Source of the DNA: Enterococcus crotali
GTDB taxonomy: Bacteria > Bacillota > Bacilli > Lactobacillales > Enterococcaceae
NCBI RefSeq assembly: GCF_000633635.1
Contig: NZ_AYPQ01000001.1
Location: 124,424-188,423, forward strand
Direction of reading: 5' to 3'
DNA length: 64,000 nt
The position numbers and the translations under genes are program-made. Of this stretch, positions 30,763 through 42,436 are shown piece after piece. The notes beneath the pieces are model-generated. The model made no database searches, was not told the origin of the DNA, and saw nothing but the letters and a program-made list of their open reading frames with translations. How positions within the stretch are numbered: position 1 is the first letter of the stretch; the number at the start of each line of letters is the position of its first letter.

Positions 30763-30999
30763 ATGCAATATTTTGGTATTGATGCTGTGATTCGGATCAT
30801 CTGTCATATGATGTTTATCTATGTTAGTTTCTGGGCAATGCAATCTATCAGAATTGAACAATTTTTTAAAGCACATCAAACCTCTCAAGTACGTTTGTTG
30901 ATCGTCCTATTTTCAATTGTTATTGGCTATACGGTAAGCTCATTTTTCTTAGAGTTTCTGGCACTATGTCGCAATTTATTTATTGTGATTTTTCCATAA
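30763..30999 (+). CDS. DUF1146-family membrane protein (YwzB-like)
   Basis: A 78-residue protein with two transmembrane helices, including the family-typical FWAMQSIRIEQFF between them and VRLLIVLFSIVIGYTVSSFFLEF. This gene lies between the atp operon and murA in many Bacillales and Lactobacillales, exactly as here. aaggag precedes the ATG. Function unknown. Confidence 0.88.
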   Translation: MQYFGIDAVIRIICHMMFIYVSFWAMQSIRIEQFFKAHQTSQVRLLIVLFSIVIGYTVSSFFLEFLALCRNLFIVIFP

Positions 31000-31043
31000 G
31001 GAATGACGAATAAAAAGAAAAGGTACTAATTGTTGATAAATAG

Positions 31044-31052
31044 TGGTATAAT
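31044..31052 (+). promoter_or_regulatory. Extended -10 promoter for murA
   Basis: TGGTATAAT, 53 bp before the ATG; the -35 region is poor. Confidence 0.55.
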
Positions 31053-31105
31053 AGAAAAGATTTTGGATCAAAGCATCCAATTCTAACTTTTTTGGGGGGA
31101 ACAAA

Positions 31106-32407
31106 ATGGAACAGATTATTGTTCATGGTGGTAACCAATTAAAAGGAACTGTGAAAATCGAAGGGGCTAAAAATGCAGTATTACCAATTTTAGCAGCGAC
31201 CCTTTTAGCAGAAGAAGGAATAACAACATTAAATAATGTACCGATTCTTTCCGATGTGTTTACAATGAATCAAGTAATCAAACACTTGAATGTAGATGTT
31301 GATTTTAATGAAGACGAAAACAAAGTTACAATAGATGCAACGCAGCCTTTAGGCATCGAAGCAAATTATGAATACGTTAGCCAAATGAGAGCCTCTATCG
31401 TTGTTATGGGTCCTTTATTGGCTCGTAATGGTCATGCAAAAGTTGCTATGCCTGGTGGATGTGCAATCGGCAAACGTCCTATTGATTTACATTTGAAAGG
31501 TTTCCAAGCATTAGGTGCTAAAATCATTCAAAAGAATGGATATATCGAAGCGATTGCGGATGAATTGATCGGCAATACGATCTATTTAGATTTTCCAAGT
31601 GTAGGTGCGACTCAAAATATCATGATGGCCGCTGTCAAAGCAAAAGGCACAACAGTTATTGAGAACGTTGCTAGAGAACCTGAAATCGTTGATTTGGCGA
31701 ATGTCCTTAATAAAATGGGCGCTAAAATCGTAGGTGCAGGTACCGAAATGATGCGTATCGAAGGCGTTGAAAAACTTCATGCTGTTGAACATTCAATTGT
31801 TCAAGATCGTATTGAAGCTGGTACCTTTATGGTAGCTGCCGCAATGACAGAAGGAAACGTTTTGATTGAAGAAGCGATCCCAGAACACAATCGTCCACTT
31901 ATTTCTAAGTTGACTGAAATGGGCGCAACGATTCGTGAAGAACAAGGTGGTTTACGGGTTGTTGGTCCTAAAGTAATTAAACCAACAGACATCAAAACAT
32001 TACCGCATCCTGGTTTCCCAACAGATATGCAAGCGCAAATAACTGCGATGCAAATGGTAGCTGATGGATCAAGCGTGGTAACTGAAACTGTATTTGAGAA
32101 TCGTTTCCAACATCTAGAAGAAATGCAACGCATGAATGCTGATGTGAAAATCGATGGAAATATCGCTATTATAAATGGTGGCCAATCATTACAAGGTGCT
32201 TCAGTAGAGGCAACTGATTTACGTGCTGCCGCAGCATTAATTTTAGTAGGCTTACGGGCTAACGGTATTACACGTGTATCACATTTAGAATATTTAGATC
32301 GTGGGTACTATAAATTCCATGAAAAGCTTCAAAAATTAGGAGCAAAAGTGGAACGAGTAAACGATGACGAAAAAGCTGCAGAAAAGAAATTGTCTACTGT
32401 TAATTAA
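31106..32407 (+). CDS. murA: UDP-N-acetylglucosamine 1-carboxyvinyltransferase
   Basis: A 433-residue enzyme adding enolpyruvate from PEP to UDP-GlcNAc, the first committed step of peptidoglycan synthesis. The active-site Cys119 lies in [15 protein letters not shown], and [13 protein letters not shown] is the N-terminal signature with the substrate Lys/Asn. Cys at this position means the fosfomycin-sensitive form. Followed within 14 bp by an epuA-like gene. Confidence 0.96.
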   Translation: MEQIIVHGGNQLKGTVKIEGAKNAVLPILAATLLAEEGITTLNNVPILSDVFTMNQVIKHLNVDVDFNEDENKVTIDATQPLGIEANYEYVSQMRASIVVMGPLLARNGHAKVAMPGGCAIGKRPIDLHLKGFQALGAKIIQKNGYIEAIADELIGNTIYLDFPSVGATQNIMMAAVKAKGTTVIENVAREPEIVDLANVLNKMGAKIVGAGTEMMRIEGVEKLHAVEHSIVQDRIEAGTFMVAAAMTEGNVLIEEAIPEHNRPLISKLTEMGATIREEQGGLRVVGPKVIKPTDIKTLPHPGFPTDMQAQITAMQMVADGSSVVTETVFENRFQHLEEMQRMNADVKIDGNIAIINGGQSLQGASVEATDLRAAAALILVGLRANGITRVSHLEYLDRGYYKFHEKLQKLGAKVERVNDDEKAAEKKLSTVN

Positions 32408-32421
32408 AAGGGGAAATAGAT

Positions 32422-32598
32422 ATGAGTTCGACACGCTATATTATAGTGACTTTGTTGAAAGTTTTAGTAGTGATTGCGTTAGTGATTATTTTATTTGTTG
32501 CCGGAACGATGATCGGTTATGGAGTAATCGGCGGGGGTAATCCAAAAGATGTGTTCAAAGAAGAAATTTGGACTCATATTCTAGACTTTTTTAAGTAG
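32422..32598 (+). CDS. Small EpuA-like membrane protein (annotated elsewhere as RNA polymerase beta-related)
   Basis: A 58-residue protein read from ATG 32422 to TAG 32596-32598, with gggg-aaa ribosome site. One transmembrane helix (about 7-27, VTLLKVLVVIALVIILFVAG), then GTMIGYGVIGGGNPKDVF and a WTHILDFF end. The G-Y-G-V-I-G-G-G-NP motif after the helix is typical of the EpuA/DNA-directed RNA polymerase subunit beta-related family that follows murA in streptococci and enterococci. The RNA polymerase name derives from fusion or context and does not make this a core subunit. Confidence 0.82.
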   Translation: MSSTRYIIVTLLKVLVVIALVIILFVAGTMIGYGVIGGGNPKDVFKEEIWTHILDFFK

Positions 32599-33077
32599 AA
32601 TGTAAAATCTGATGTTGAAATACATGGGAGAGTTTTAGTAACTAAGCGATTTGGTTAGTTGTTCTTGTAAAGTGCAAGGAGCTTAACGCCGAATCTCTTA
32701 CTAGTAACTTTTTATCCGAACTGTATATGACTGGAATGTGGCTCGCTGAGTGATGTTCCAGTCATTTTTTGACTATTAAATAAGGAATGTTCTTATACCG
32801 AATTTCGATTTCTTGTAAAATTGTCGTAATACTTGAGGTTTTATCGTGTTTTTTGAGGCTATTATCGATGTCAAGGGTTCTAAAAAAAAGAAAATTGCTT
32901 ATTAAAAATCTTAGGTGTTTTCTAATAAAAAAAACGAAAAGCCCGCTATGATAAGGGGAATAAAGAGAAAAAACTACTTTTTCATGAAAATATTTCCAAT
33001 GTGACAATTTTGGGAACGCTTTCTCTAAGACTGTAACTTAGCCTTAATTAAATAGTAACCATCGAAGATTCTGCGCA
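32599..33077. other. Gene-free stretch with a terminator
   Basis: No credible gene. It contains an AACTAA-n9-TTAGTT hairpin near 32640-32660, the terminator at 32728-32770, then AT-rich sequence without conserved features that I can name. Minus-strand frames here lack ribosome sites. Confidence 0.6.
32728..32770 (+). terminator. Terminator of murA-epuA, dispersed hairpin family copy 4
   Basis: Perfect arms TGACTGGAA (32728-32736) and TTCCAGTCA (32756-32764) enclose the family core TGTGGCTCgctGAGTGATG and run into six T, so this copy is a genuine rho-independent terminator. Confidence 0.88.
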
Positions 33078-33086
33078 TGATATGAT
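33078..33086 (+). promoter_or_regulatory. Extended -10 promoter for the 3D-domain gene
   Basis: TGATATGAT, 36 bp before the ATG at 33122, with a poor -35. Confidence 0.45.
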
Positions 33087-33121
33087 GGCTCTCGTACGAA
33101 TTTTAGGGAGGAACCTATTTA

Positions 33122-33748
33122 ATGAAGAAAAAATGGTTGCCAATTTTATTTATTATATGCTGTTTCATCACTGGATCAGTTATTCCAGTATATGCATCTG
33201 AAAACAAAAGTAATGAGATAGAACGTTTGTCTAATGATACAATCGTGTCGGAGCATGCAGCTAAGACATTGTCTAGTTCAATGATCCATTCTTTAGCAGA
33301 AGGCAAAGCCTTTCAACTAGTAAAAACCGACATACTTAATAAAGAAAAAGCTAAAATTGAGGCTGAAAAAAAGGAAAAAGCAGCAAAGCAAAAAGCAGAA
33401 GCTGAACAAAAGCAAGCTCAAATAGAAAAAGAAAAACGTGAAAATACAAATCCAAGTGGACAAAAACTGATGATGGAAGCGACAGCTTATTCTTGTAATG
33501 AAGGCTTTATCGGTGGTGGAAACTTGACCGCTACAGGACAAAATCTTCAGGTTGATCCAATGGCGATCGCTGTTGATCCTACTGTAATTCCCTTAGGTAC
33601 AAAATTATATGTCGAAGGCTATGGAGAGGCGATTGCCAGTGATACAGGTGGTGCGATCAAAGGAAATATTATTGATCTGCATTTTTCTGATGTATCTCAA
33701 TGTATTAACTGGGGGAGAAGACAAGTTCAGGTAACGATTTTAAGTTAG
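33122..33748 (+). CDS. Secreted 3D-domain protein, probable cell-wall hydrolase
   Basis: A 208-residue exported protein. A signal peptide spans about residues 1-26 (basic start, hydrophobic core, VYAS end). Residues about 65-115 form a Lys/Glu/Ala/Gln-rich coiled coil. From about 120 comes a 3D domain (MltA-type double-psi barrel) with the three Asp motifs: VDPMAIAVDP, ASDTGG and IIDLHFSD; ATAYSCNEGF begins the domain. 3D proteins such as Bacillus YocH and YabE are muralytic. The single-domain stand-alone organisation suggests a secreted lytic-transglycosylase-like enzyme. Confidence 0.9.
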   Translation: MKKKWLPILFIICCFITGSVIPVYASENKSNEIERLSNDTIVSEHAAKTLSSSMIHSLAEGKAFQLVKTDILNKEKAKIEAEKKEKAAKQKAEAEQKQAQIEKEKRENTNPSGQKLMMEATAYSCNEGFIGGGNLTATGQNLQVDPMAIAVDPTVIPLGTKLYVEGYGEAIASDTGGAIKGNIIDLHFSDVSQCINWGRRQVQVTILS

Positions 33749-33792
33749 TTGAGTCTTCTTATAGTGAAAGAAAAATAAAAACTGGTGAGTAG

Positions 33793-33820
33793 GATGAAGA
33801 AATCCCTATTCATCTTTTTT
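33793..33820 (+). terminator. Terminator after the 3D-domain gene
   Basis: GATGAA / TTCATC hairpin followed by six T. A second hairpin, TTATTTTGAG/CTCAAAATAA, follows at about 33819-33848. Confidence 0.75.
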
Positions 33821-33858
33821 ATTTTGAGTTGAGAAGGCTCAAAATAAAAAGTGTTGTA

Positions 33859-33867
33859 TGTTATAAT
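33859..33867 (+). promoter_or_regulatory. Extended -10 promoter for the IIA-like gene
   Basis: TGTTATAAT, 35 bp before the ATG. Confidence 0.5.
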
Positions 33868-33901
33868 GAAGATTGATTAATGGAGAAGGAGCGATTGTTA
33901 T

Positions 33902-34264
33902 ATGAAAGCTATAGTTACTGAAATTGGTGCTCGTGCCTTGGATGAAAAAGAACCGATGATCATACTTTTTGGTGAGAGTGCCACAGAGGGGTTAAAAGAA
34001 TACTCAGTAATTCAAAAGTTTCAAGAAGAACAACCTTTGGCAATGAAAGAAGGCGATCTACTAAAGGTCGATGAACAAGAATATACTATTGATTATGTAG
34101 GACCATTTGCTAATAAAAACTTAAATAGTATTGCTCATGTAACATTAGTTTTTGATGACATTCCTAAAGAGGATGCAATTGTGAATGCGTTGTATCTAAC
34201 ACCTCGATTGCTTCCAACGATCCATGTCGGAACGATTATTGAGTATATATCACGTGGAGTGTGA
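33902..34264 (+). CDS. Orphan PTS glucitol/sorbitol IIA-like protein without the usual phospho-His
   Basis: A 120-residue protein with the fold-defining pattern of the GutA/SrlB IIA family (ITEIG...A...; EGLKEYSVIQ; GDLLKV; YTIDYVG; NLNSIAHVTLVFDD). In E. coli SrlB the phospho-acceptor is His43 in an EYCFIHCH context as I recall it; the aligned segment here is EYSVIQKF, with Gln in that place. The only His residues are in IAHV and TIHV near the C-terminus. No IIB or IIC sorbitol genes are present; the stop lies 4 bp before the AI-2E-type transporter gene. A regulatory role is possible. Confidence 0.8.
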   Translation: MKAIVTEIGARALDEKEPMIILFGESATEGLKEYSVIQKFQEEQPLAMKEGDLLKVDEQEYTIDYVGPFANKNLNSIAHVTLVFDDIPKEDAIVNALYLTPRLLPTIHVGTIIEYISRGV

Positions 34265-34268
34265 GTGA

Positions 34269-35435
34269 ATGGGACAAGAGAAAGAAAAAGAGAAACGTTT
34301 TTCATGGTTTTGGCGCTGGTTTTTAAACAATCAAATCGTGACATCCTTGTTGATTGTATTACTGATTTTATTGATTTTACTCGTTTTCACAAAGGTGTCC
34401 TATTTATTTCAACCTGTTTGGCAATTTATCGGTGTGGTAGGTCTACCATTGATTATGGCTGGGATTTTATATTACTTAATGAATCCTGTTGTTGATTACT
34501 TGGAAAAGAAACAAATACCTCGTCTTTGGAGCATCATTGGATTATTTATTATTGTGATTGCTTTGATGATTTGGGGATTGGTTGTGATCGTTCCTAAAAT
34601 CCAAGAACAAACAATTAGTTTTGGTAATCATTTCCCGCAATATATTGATACGATCGATAAAAAGATGCAGGAAATTTTAAGTGATCCATTCTTCGCACAG
34701 TTTCGTAGTCAATTGGAAGATATGGGTGATAAGTTAACTAGCTCGTTAGGAGATATTATTCGTAATATTTCTACATTTACCGTCCAAGGGCTGGGAAGTT
34801 TCGTTGGAGCGGTGGCAACGATTGTTGTAGCAATCATCACGATGCCATTTATATTATTTTACCTATTAAAGGATGGGAAACAATTGGCTCCTTATTTGAT
34901 GAAGTTTTTACCTAATAAAATGCGTCAGCCAACATTGAAAGTATTAGGAGAAGTCAATTCACAAGTTTCTTCTTATATTCGAGGTCAGTTGACAGTGGCT
35001 TTTGCAGTTGCTGTGATGTTTATTTTAGGTTTTTCATTTATTGGACTAGACTATGCGATCACTTTAGGGATCACGGCAGGGTTTCTTAATCTGATTCCTT
35101 ATCTAGGTTCTTTCTTAGCAATGGTTCCAGCTATCTTTTTAGGAATCGTAGGCGGTCCGATTTTATTAGTTAAAGTGCTAGTTGTTTTTGTGATCGAGCA
35201 GACGATCGAAGGCCGTGTGATTTCACCACTTGTCTTAGGTAGTCAACTAGATATCCATCCAGTAACAATATTAGTGGTGCTGTTGACCTCTGGAAAGCTT
35301 TTTGGTGTAGTAGGTGTCATTTTGGGTATACCAGTGTACGCGGCAGCTAAGGTCATAATTACGCATGTCTTTGAATGGTATAAAGATGTCTCAAGTTTGT
35401 ATCATGAAGAAGAGGAAATAAATAAATTAGAATAA
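34269..35435 (+). CDS. AI-2E/PerM-family transporter
   Basis: A 388-residue membrane protein of the AI-2 exporter/PerM family: about seven or eight transmembrane helices, the family segment TIVVAIITMPFILFYLLKDGK near 190, and the C-terminal GFLNLIPYLGSFLAMVPA and VLGSQLDIHPVTILVVLL. Members export autoinducer-2-like molecules or exchange sodium for protons; which applies cannot be told. It starts 4 bp after the IIA-like gene and is probably coupled to it. Confidence 0.9.
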   Translation: MGQEKEKEKRFSWFWRWFLNNQIVTSLLIVLLILLILLVFTKVSYLFQPVWQFIGVVGLPLIMAGILYYLMNPVVDYLEKKQIPRLWSIIGLFIIVIALMIWGLVVIVPKIQEQTISFGNHFPQYIDTIDKKMQEILSDPFFAQFRSQLEDMGDKLTSSLGDIIRNISTFTVQGLGSFVGAVATIVVAIITMPFILFYLLKDGKQLAPYLMKFLPNKMRQPTLKVLGEVNSQVSSYIRGQLTVAFAVAVMFILGFSFIGLDYAITLGITAGFLNLIPYLGSFLAMVPAIFLGIVGGPILLVKVLVVFVIEQTIEGRVISPLVLGSQLDIHPVTILVVLLTSGKLFGVVGVILGIPVYAAAKVIITHVFEWYKDVSSLYHEEEEINKLE

Positions 35436-35467
35436 AATAAAACTGAGGATAAATCTTTTGTTCACAT

Positions 35468-35508
35468 AAAAAAGCTGAAGTAGACAAGATGGTCTGCTCC
35501 AGCTTTTT
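35468..35508. terminator. Bidirectional terminator
   Basis: AAAAAGCTG...CAGCTTTTT stem with an inner TAGAC/GTCTG pair, between the convergent transporter and azoreductase genes. Confidence 0.88.
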
Positions 35509-35514
35509 GTATTC

Positions 35515-36165
<651 letters not shown>

Positions 36166-36184
36166 TTATTTATAAACAAAAACT

Positions 36185-36213
36185 ATTTTACTAATAAAAA
36201 GTAAGAAAATCAA
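36185..36213 (-). promoter_or_regulatory. azoR promoter with overlapping operator dyad
   Basis: On the minus strand TTGATT (36208-36213) and TAAAAT (36185-36190) are 17 bp apart. TTACT-n7-AGTAA (36188-36204) overlaps the -10, the arrangement and sequence of YodB/CatR-type operators. Confidence 0.6.
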
Positions 36214-36231
36214 GTTTTTGCTTAAATTCTA

Positions 36232-36277
36232 TAAAAAAAGTGAGTGAGACATAACTCTTTGAGTCATATCCACTCAC
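36232..36277 (-). terminator. Terminator of the rhodanese-like gene, dispersed hairpin family copy 5
   Basis: Arms GTGAGTG (36240-36246) and CACTCAC (36271-36277) enclose the core AGACATAACTCtttGAGTCATAT. Read on minus, the stem is followed by seven T, so it terminates the rhodanese-like gene before the azoR promoter. Similarity to copy 6 extends about 60 bp further right, to about 36340. Confidence 0.8.
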
Positions 36278-36345
36278 GTGAAATCCAGATAAACAGCGGA
36301 AGCAGAATTAATCCCTACCTTGCGCCCAGTAGCCTCTTTTTCTTA

Positions 36346-36639
36346 TTAAGAAGCAATAGAAATGTGCTGCATGCCACCAATTACGTGCACAGCATGGAAG
36401 CCTTTAGAAGCCATGAATGAGGCAATAATTTCAGAACGGCGCCCACCATAGCTAATGATATGATAGGTTTTCTCTTTATTTAGCTGTTTTAACATGTTTG
36501 GTAAAACAGTTGCTGGTAGTGATATCGAATGTGCTAAGTGTCCTTGCAAAAAACTTTCAGTTTCACGAATATCGATGACATTAAGGTCATTATTAGTATA
36601 CAAAGCTTCAAAATCAGGAGTGGAGATTGATTCAAACAT
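36346..36639 (-). CDS. Rhodanese-like domain protein with Ser in place of the catalytic Cys
   Basis: I choose the ATG at 36639 because aaagga lies 9 bp upstream; an ATG at 36648 touches that site. The 97-residue single-domain protein has the rhodanese pattern NVIDIRETESFLQGHLAHSISLP and a C-terminal GGMQH. The active loop, normally C-x-x-G-x-R-S, reads S-Y-G-G-R-R-S here, so the sulfur-accepting Cys is missing and sulfurtransfer is not expected. It may bind anions or partners instead. Confidence 0.85.
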   Translation of the reverse strand: MFESISTPDFEALYTNNDLNVIDIRETESFLQGHLAHSISLPATVLPNMLKQLNKEKTYHIISYGGRRSEIIASFMASKGFHAVHVIGGMQHISIAS

Positions 36640-36681
36640 GTACCTCATCCTTTAAACATATATATTTTTACTACGGGATAG

Positions 36682-36710
36682 ATTGTAACTCTTTTATAGA
36701 AGGTTTGCAA
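36682..36710 (-). promoter_or_regulatory. Promoter of the rhodanese-like gene
   Basis: TTGCAA (36705-36710) and TACAAT (36682-36687) on minus, 17-bp spacer. Confidence 0.65.
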
Positions 36711-36774
36711 TTAGTCTTTTACATTTCTTAATAGTTGTCTAAAGGCTACAATTCAAATTTCTCTTTGAAAAGGG

Positions 36775-36803
36775 TTGCAAATGAAATAGAAAGATGTTAT
36801 GAT
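36775..36803 (+). promoter_or_regulatory. Promoter of the beta-glucoside operon
   Basis: TTGCAA (36775-36780) and TATGAT (36798-36803), 17-bp spacer, 14 bp before the first RAT element. Confidence 0.75.
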
Positions 36804-36816
36804 AAGCGTGTAATAA

Positions 36817-36889
36817 GGATTGTTACTGTTCGGCAGGCAAAACCTGAATCTTCCATAGCATTTTGTTTGGGTGGATTCTAGGTTTTTTT
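36817..36889 (+). promoter_or_regulatory. RAT antiterminator and overlapping terminator before licT
   Basis: GGATTGTTACTG-ttcg-GCAGGCAAAACC (36817-36844) is a textbook ribonucleic antiterminator for LicT/BglG proteins. Its 3' end overlaps the left arm AAACCTGAATC of a terminator whose right arm GATTCTAGGTTT runs into seven T (36874-36889). Binding of the phosphorylated regulator would favour the RAT and allow readthrough into its own gene. Confidence 0.92.
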
Positions 36890-36918
36890 CATTTGTATTT
36901 GTAAAAGTGAGGTTCATT

Positions 36919-37760
36919 ATGTATATTGAAAAAATTTTAAACAACAATGTCGTCATGACAAAAAATGAATCAGGTGAAGAAATCGTCTGTATGGGCCGAG
37001 GACTAGCATTTCAAAAAAAATCGGTGATGTAATCGATCCAACATTTATTGAAAAAGAGTTTGTTTTGAAAGATTCTGTTACTTCAGGACAATTCCAGCAG
37101 CTGTTTGCGGATATTCCATTAGAAGAAGTAGAGATCGTTAAAAGAATCGTGGATATGGCTGAAGAAGAATTAGGGATCGAGCTTTCCTCTAATATTTACT
37201 TAACGTTGACAGATCACGTACACTACGCCATCATGAGAGCTAAAGAAGGTCTCGAGATGCCAAATCCATTAATGTTTGAAACAAAGAAGTTTTATCCTAA
37301 AGAATTTGCTATCGCTAAAAAAGGCGTAGCATTGATCAAGGAAAAACTGGATATTGATTTTTCAGAAAGTGAAGCGGGTTTTATTGCTTTTCATATCGTA
37401 AATAGTGAGCAGGCAAATGGCAACATGGAAGTGACCATGTCAGCTACTGAAATGGTAAGAGATATTTTAACCATCATTAGTCGGTATTTCGGTAAACCAT
37501 TTGATGAAGATTCGTTGAATTATCAAAGAATCGTGACGCACTTACAGTATTTTGCTCAGCGTTATCTACAAAATGAAGCACATGATGAAGAAGATGACTT
37601 TCTTTATGAGTTGATTCAAAGCAAATATCCAAAAGCATTTCAATCAGTACAAAGAATCAATGATTATTTAGTAAAAAAATATCAAAAACCGATTGATAAA
37701 GCAGAGCAAATTTATTTGACTATTCATATCCAGCGAGTAACTGGAGAGAAAAAGGCATAG
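36919..37760 (+). pseudogene. licT: LicT/BglG-family antiterminator, one-base frameshift
   Basis: ATG 36919 opens a frame reading MYIEKILNNNVVMTKNESGE, the RNA-binding CAT domain start, which stops after QKKSVM. In the next frame IGDVIDPTFIEKEFVL and the two PRD domains continue to 37760. The break is in the A8 run at 37013-37020; nine A would restore one 280-residue protein (length is 3n+2). PRD1 and PRD2 His residues are in LTDHVHYA, AFHIVNS, VTHLQYFAQR and TIHIQRV. PTS phosphorylation of these controls its activity. Flanked by RAT elements, it regulates itself and bglP. Sequencing error and real phase variation cannot be separated here. Confidence 0.88.
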
Positions 37761-37796
37761 TAATTATTTTATTAAAAATTTAATTTCAATCGAAGC

Positions 37797-37908
37797 GGAT
37801 TGTTACTGTTTAGCAGGCAAAACCTAGATTGAAAAAACAAACGATTGATCTATATTTATGTTTTATTAAGTATAGTAAAATCATTGTTTTTTCAGTTTAG
37901 GTTTTTTT
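37797..37908 (+). promoter_or_regulatory. Second RAT antiterminator and terminator before bglP
   Basis: GGATTGTTACTG-ttta-GCAGGCAAAACC (37797-37824) repeats the first RAT with three changes in the loop. The overlapping terminator pairs AAACCTAGATTGAAAAAACAA with TTGTTTTTTCAGTTTAGGTTT (to 37904) and ends in T7, giving LicT a second control point. Confidence 0.92.
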
Positions 37909-37922
37909 ATATAAAAAATTGA

Positions 37923-39821
<1,899 letters not shown>

Positions 39822-39863
39822 ACGATAGAAGAGTTTTATTGTTTTAAAGTTACCCAGCTAAGT

Positions 39864-39950
39864 TGGCTGGCAATGTGAGTTGTTTCGAGCTTGTCAACTC
39901 CTAAATACTTTAGCACTTAGGAGTTGAAGAGTTCCGGAAAATGCCAGCCA
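39864..39950 (+). promoter_or_regulatory. Nested hairpins in the bglP-bglA spacer
   Basis: Outer arms TGGCTGGCA (39864-39872) and TGCCAGCCA (39942-39950), both perfect, enclose an inner perfect stem CAACTCCTAA (39895-39904) / TTAGGAGTTG (39917-39926). There is no T-run. Such structures between PTS and hydrolase genes may set processing or relative expression. Confidence 0.7.
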
Positions 39951-39968
39951 TCTACGCTTTTAGAATAA

Positions 39969-41429
<1,461 letters not shown>

Positions 41430-41440
41430 AAATTAAACTA

Positions 41441-41482
41441 GAGTTATAAAACAGACTTACTCTGTTTTATAACTCTTTTATT
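41441..41482 (+). terminator. Terminator of the bgl operon
   Basis: Perfect 15-bp arms GAGTTATAAAACAGA (41441-41455) and its complement (41461-41475), then a T-rich tail. Confidence 0.93.
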
Positions 41483-41537
41483 TTATTAAAGCTATTCATT
41501 TATTATTGTGTAATAAATTTATAAGGGGGAAAGACTA

Positions 41538-42109
41538 GTGGAAAGAAAAAAACTAAAGCATCCATTCTTTGTTATTATCGGTCCTAGTGGTTCAGGAAAA
41601 ACGAGAGTGGCAGAAGCCGCTTTCCCAGCAGAGTACAAGGTGATATCTCATACAACTCGTCCCATTCGAAAGGAAGAAGTAGATGGTGTAGATTATTATT
41701 TTGAAACGAAAGAAGGGTTTCAACGCTTATTAAGCACAGATGCTTGGCAGAATATGACACGTATCATGGAAATCAATACGGTGTAGGGATAGCAGAGTTG
41801 ATTCAAAAAACGACGAATCATTATGCTTATGATGTTTTGACGATCAAGGGATTCCAAAAAATCGAACAACAATTTGGAGATATGATAATTCCAATTTTCT
41901 TAGAAGTATCTAAAAAAAATGTATTATCAAGATTACAGAAGAGAGAAATGGATAGTTCACTTATAAAACAACGTGGTGCATTATACGATCAAGAATCACA
42001 GAATAAAAACAAAGTAATCACTTACCCCAACCACTATATAATCAATGCCAATCAACCCTTTGAACAAGTGGTGAAAGAAGTGAAGCAAATAGTACATGTG
42101 AAAGGGTGA
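41538..42109 (+). pseudogene. Guanylate kinase-like P-loop protein, one-base frameshift
   Basis: The first frame (from ATG/GTG 41538) gives PFFVIIGPSGSGKTRVAEA, a guanylate kinase P-loop, and SHTTRPIRKEEVDGVDYYF, the GMP-binding segment. It drifts after LLSTDA and stops at 41786. The overlapping frame supplies AEYDTYHGNQYGV, the next conserved GMP-binding block, and runs to 42109. One missing T at 41743-41745 (gcttgg for gctttgg) explains it and would restore about 190 residues. It is probably a second, divergent Gmk paralogue rather than the housekeeping enzyme. It is isolated between the bgl operon and tetR. Confidence 0.82.
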
Positions 42110-42205
42110 CTGGGACATAACTCTATGAGCTACATCTTAGTCAGTTGGCATCCAAATAAACGGTGGGAGCAGATACGATCCCTATACTACATGACCTTTT
42201 CAACC
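42108..42205. repeat. Dispersed hairpin family, copy 6, with extended similarity to copy 5
   Basis: Arms GACTGGGA and TCTTAGTC (42108-42142) enclose CATAACTCtatGAGCTACA. To the right, CATCCAAATAAACGGTGGGA, AGCAGA and ATCCCTA align with the sequence after copy 5 (36281-36340). The element is therefore about 95 bp long, not just a hairpin. Confidence 0.75.
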
Positions 42206-42359
42206 TCATTCATTTCTATGCCTGAAACAGGCTAGAGTTGCTAGAACCCACAAAGAGTGTAGTGATTCGATGATGAGTGTACCTCCTTGGTTTTTTGTGG
42301 TTAAGACTTCTGTCTCAAACTCATTGTATAAAATGTTTGGAAGAAAACCTTCTTTCCCA
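42206..42359. other. Gene-free stretch before tetR
   Basis: I see no gene or clear signal between the repeat and the tetR promoter. A 69-codon minus frame here crosses the tetR operator and has no ribosome site. Confidence 0.5.
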
Positions 42360-42415
42360 TTGTCTTTTTCTTTTAAAGTGATATAATGACACAGTGTCAT
42401 ATGACGCTGTGTCAT
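42360..42415 (+). promoter_or_regulatory. tetR promoter with tandem palindromic operator
   Basis: TTGTCT (42360-42365) and TATAAT (42382-42387) have a 16-bp spacer. From the end of the -10, TGACACAGTGTCA (42387-42399) and TGACGCTGTGTCA (42402-42414) are two 13-bp palindromes 15 bp apart, the first perfect. They also form one larger dyad ATGACACAG...CTGTGTCAT (42386-42415). This fits autorepression by the TetR protein just downstream. Confidence 0.8.
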
Positions 42416-42436
42416 ATCGAGAAAGGGATGGAATAC

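Noticed and set aside
33008-33024. A cre-like sequence (TGGGAACGCTTTCT) before the 3D-domain gene
   Set aside because: It differs from the cre consensus at position 4 and the last position and lies in an unrelated promoter region; far weaker than the two sites before ssnA.
33040-33062. Possible WalR site (TGTAAC with a second half 5 bp on) before the 3D-domain gene
   Set aside because: The second half reads CTTAAT and does not fit the TGTWAH direct repeat, so the evidence is too weak to list.
36753-36956. A 67-codon minus-strand frame over the licT leader
   Set aside because: It is the shadow of the RAT/terminator sequence and lacks a ribosome site.
37013-37020. Phase variation through the A8 run in licT
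   Set aside because: Kept only as an alternative: five other single-base losses in the same half of the window, several outside long runs, make a general data error more likely.
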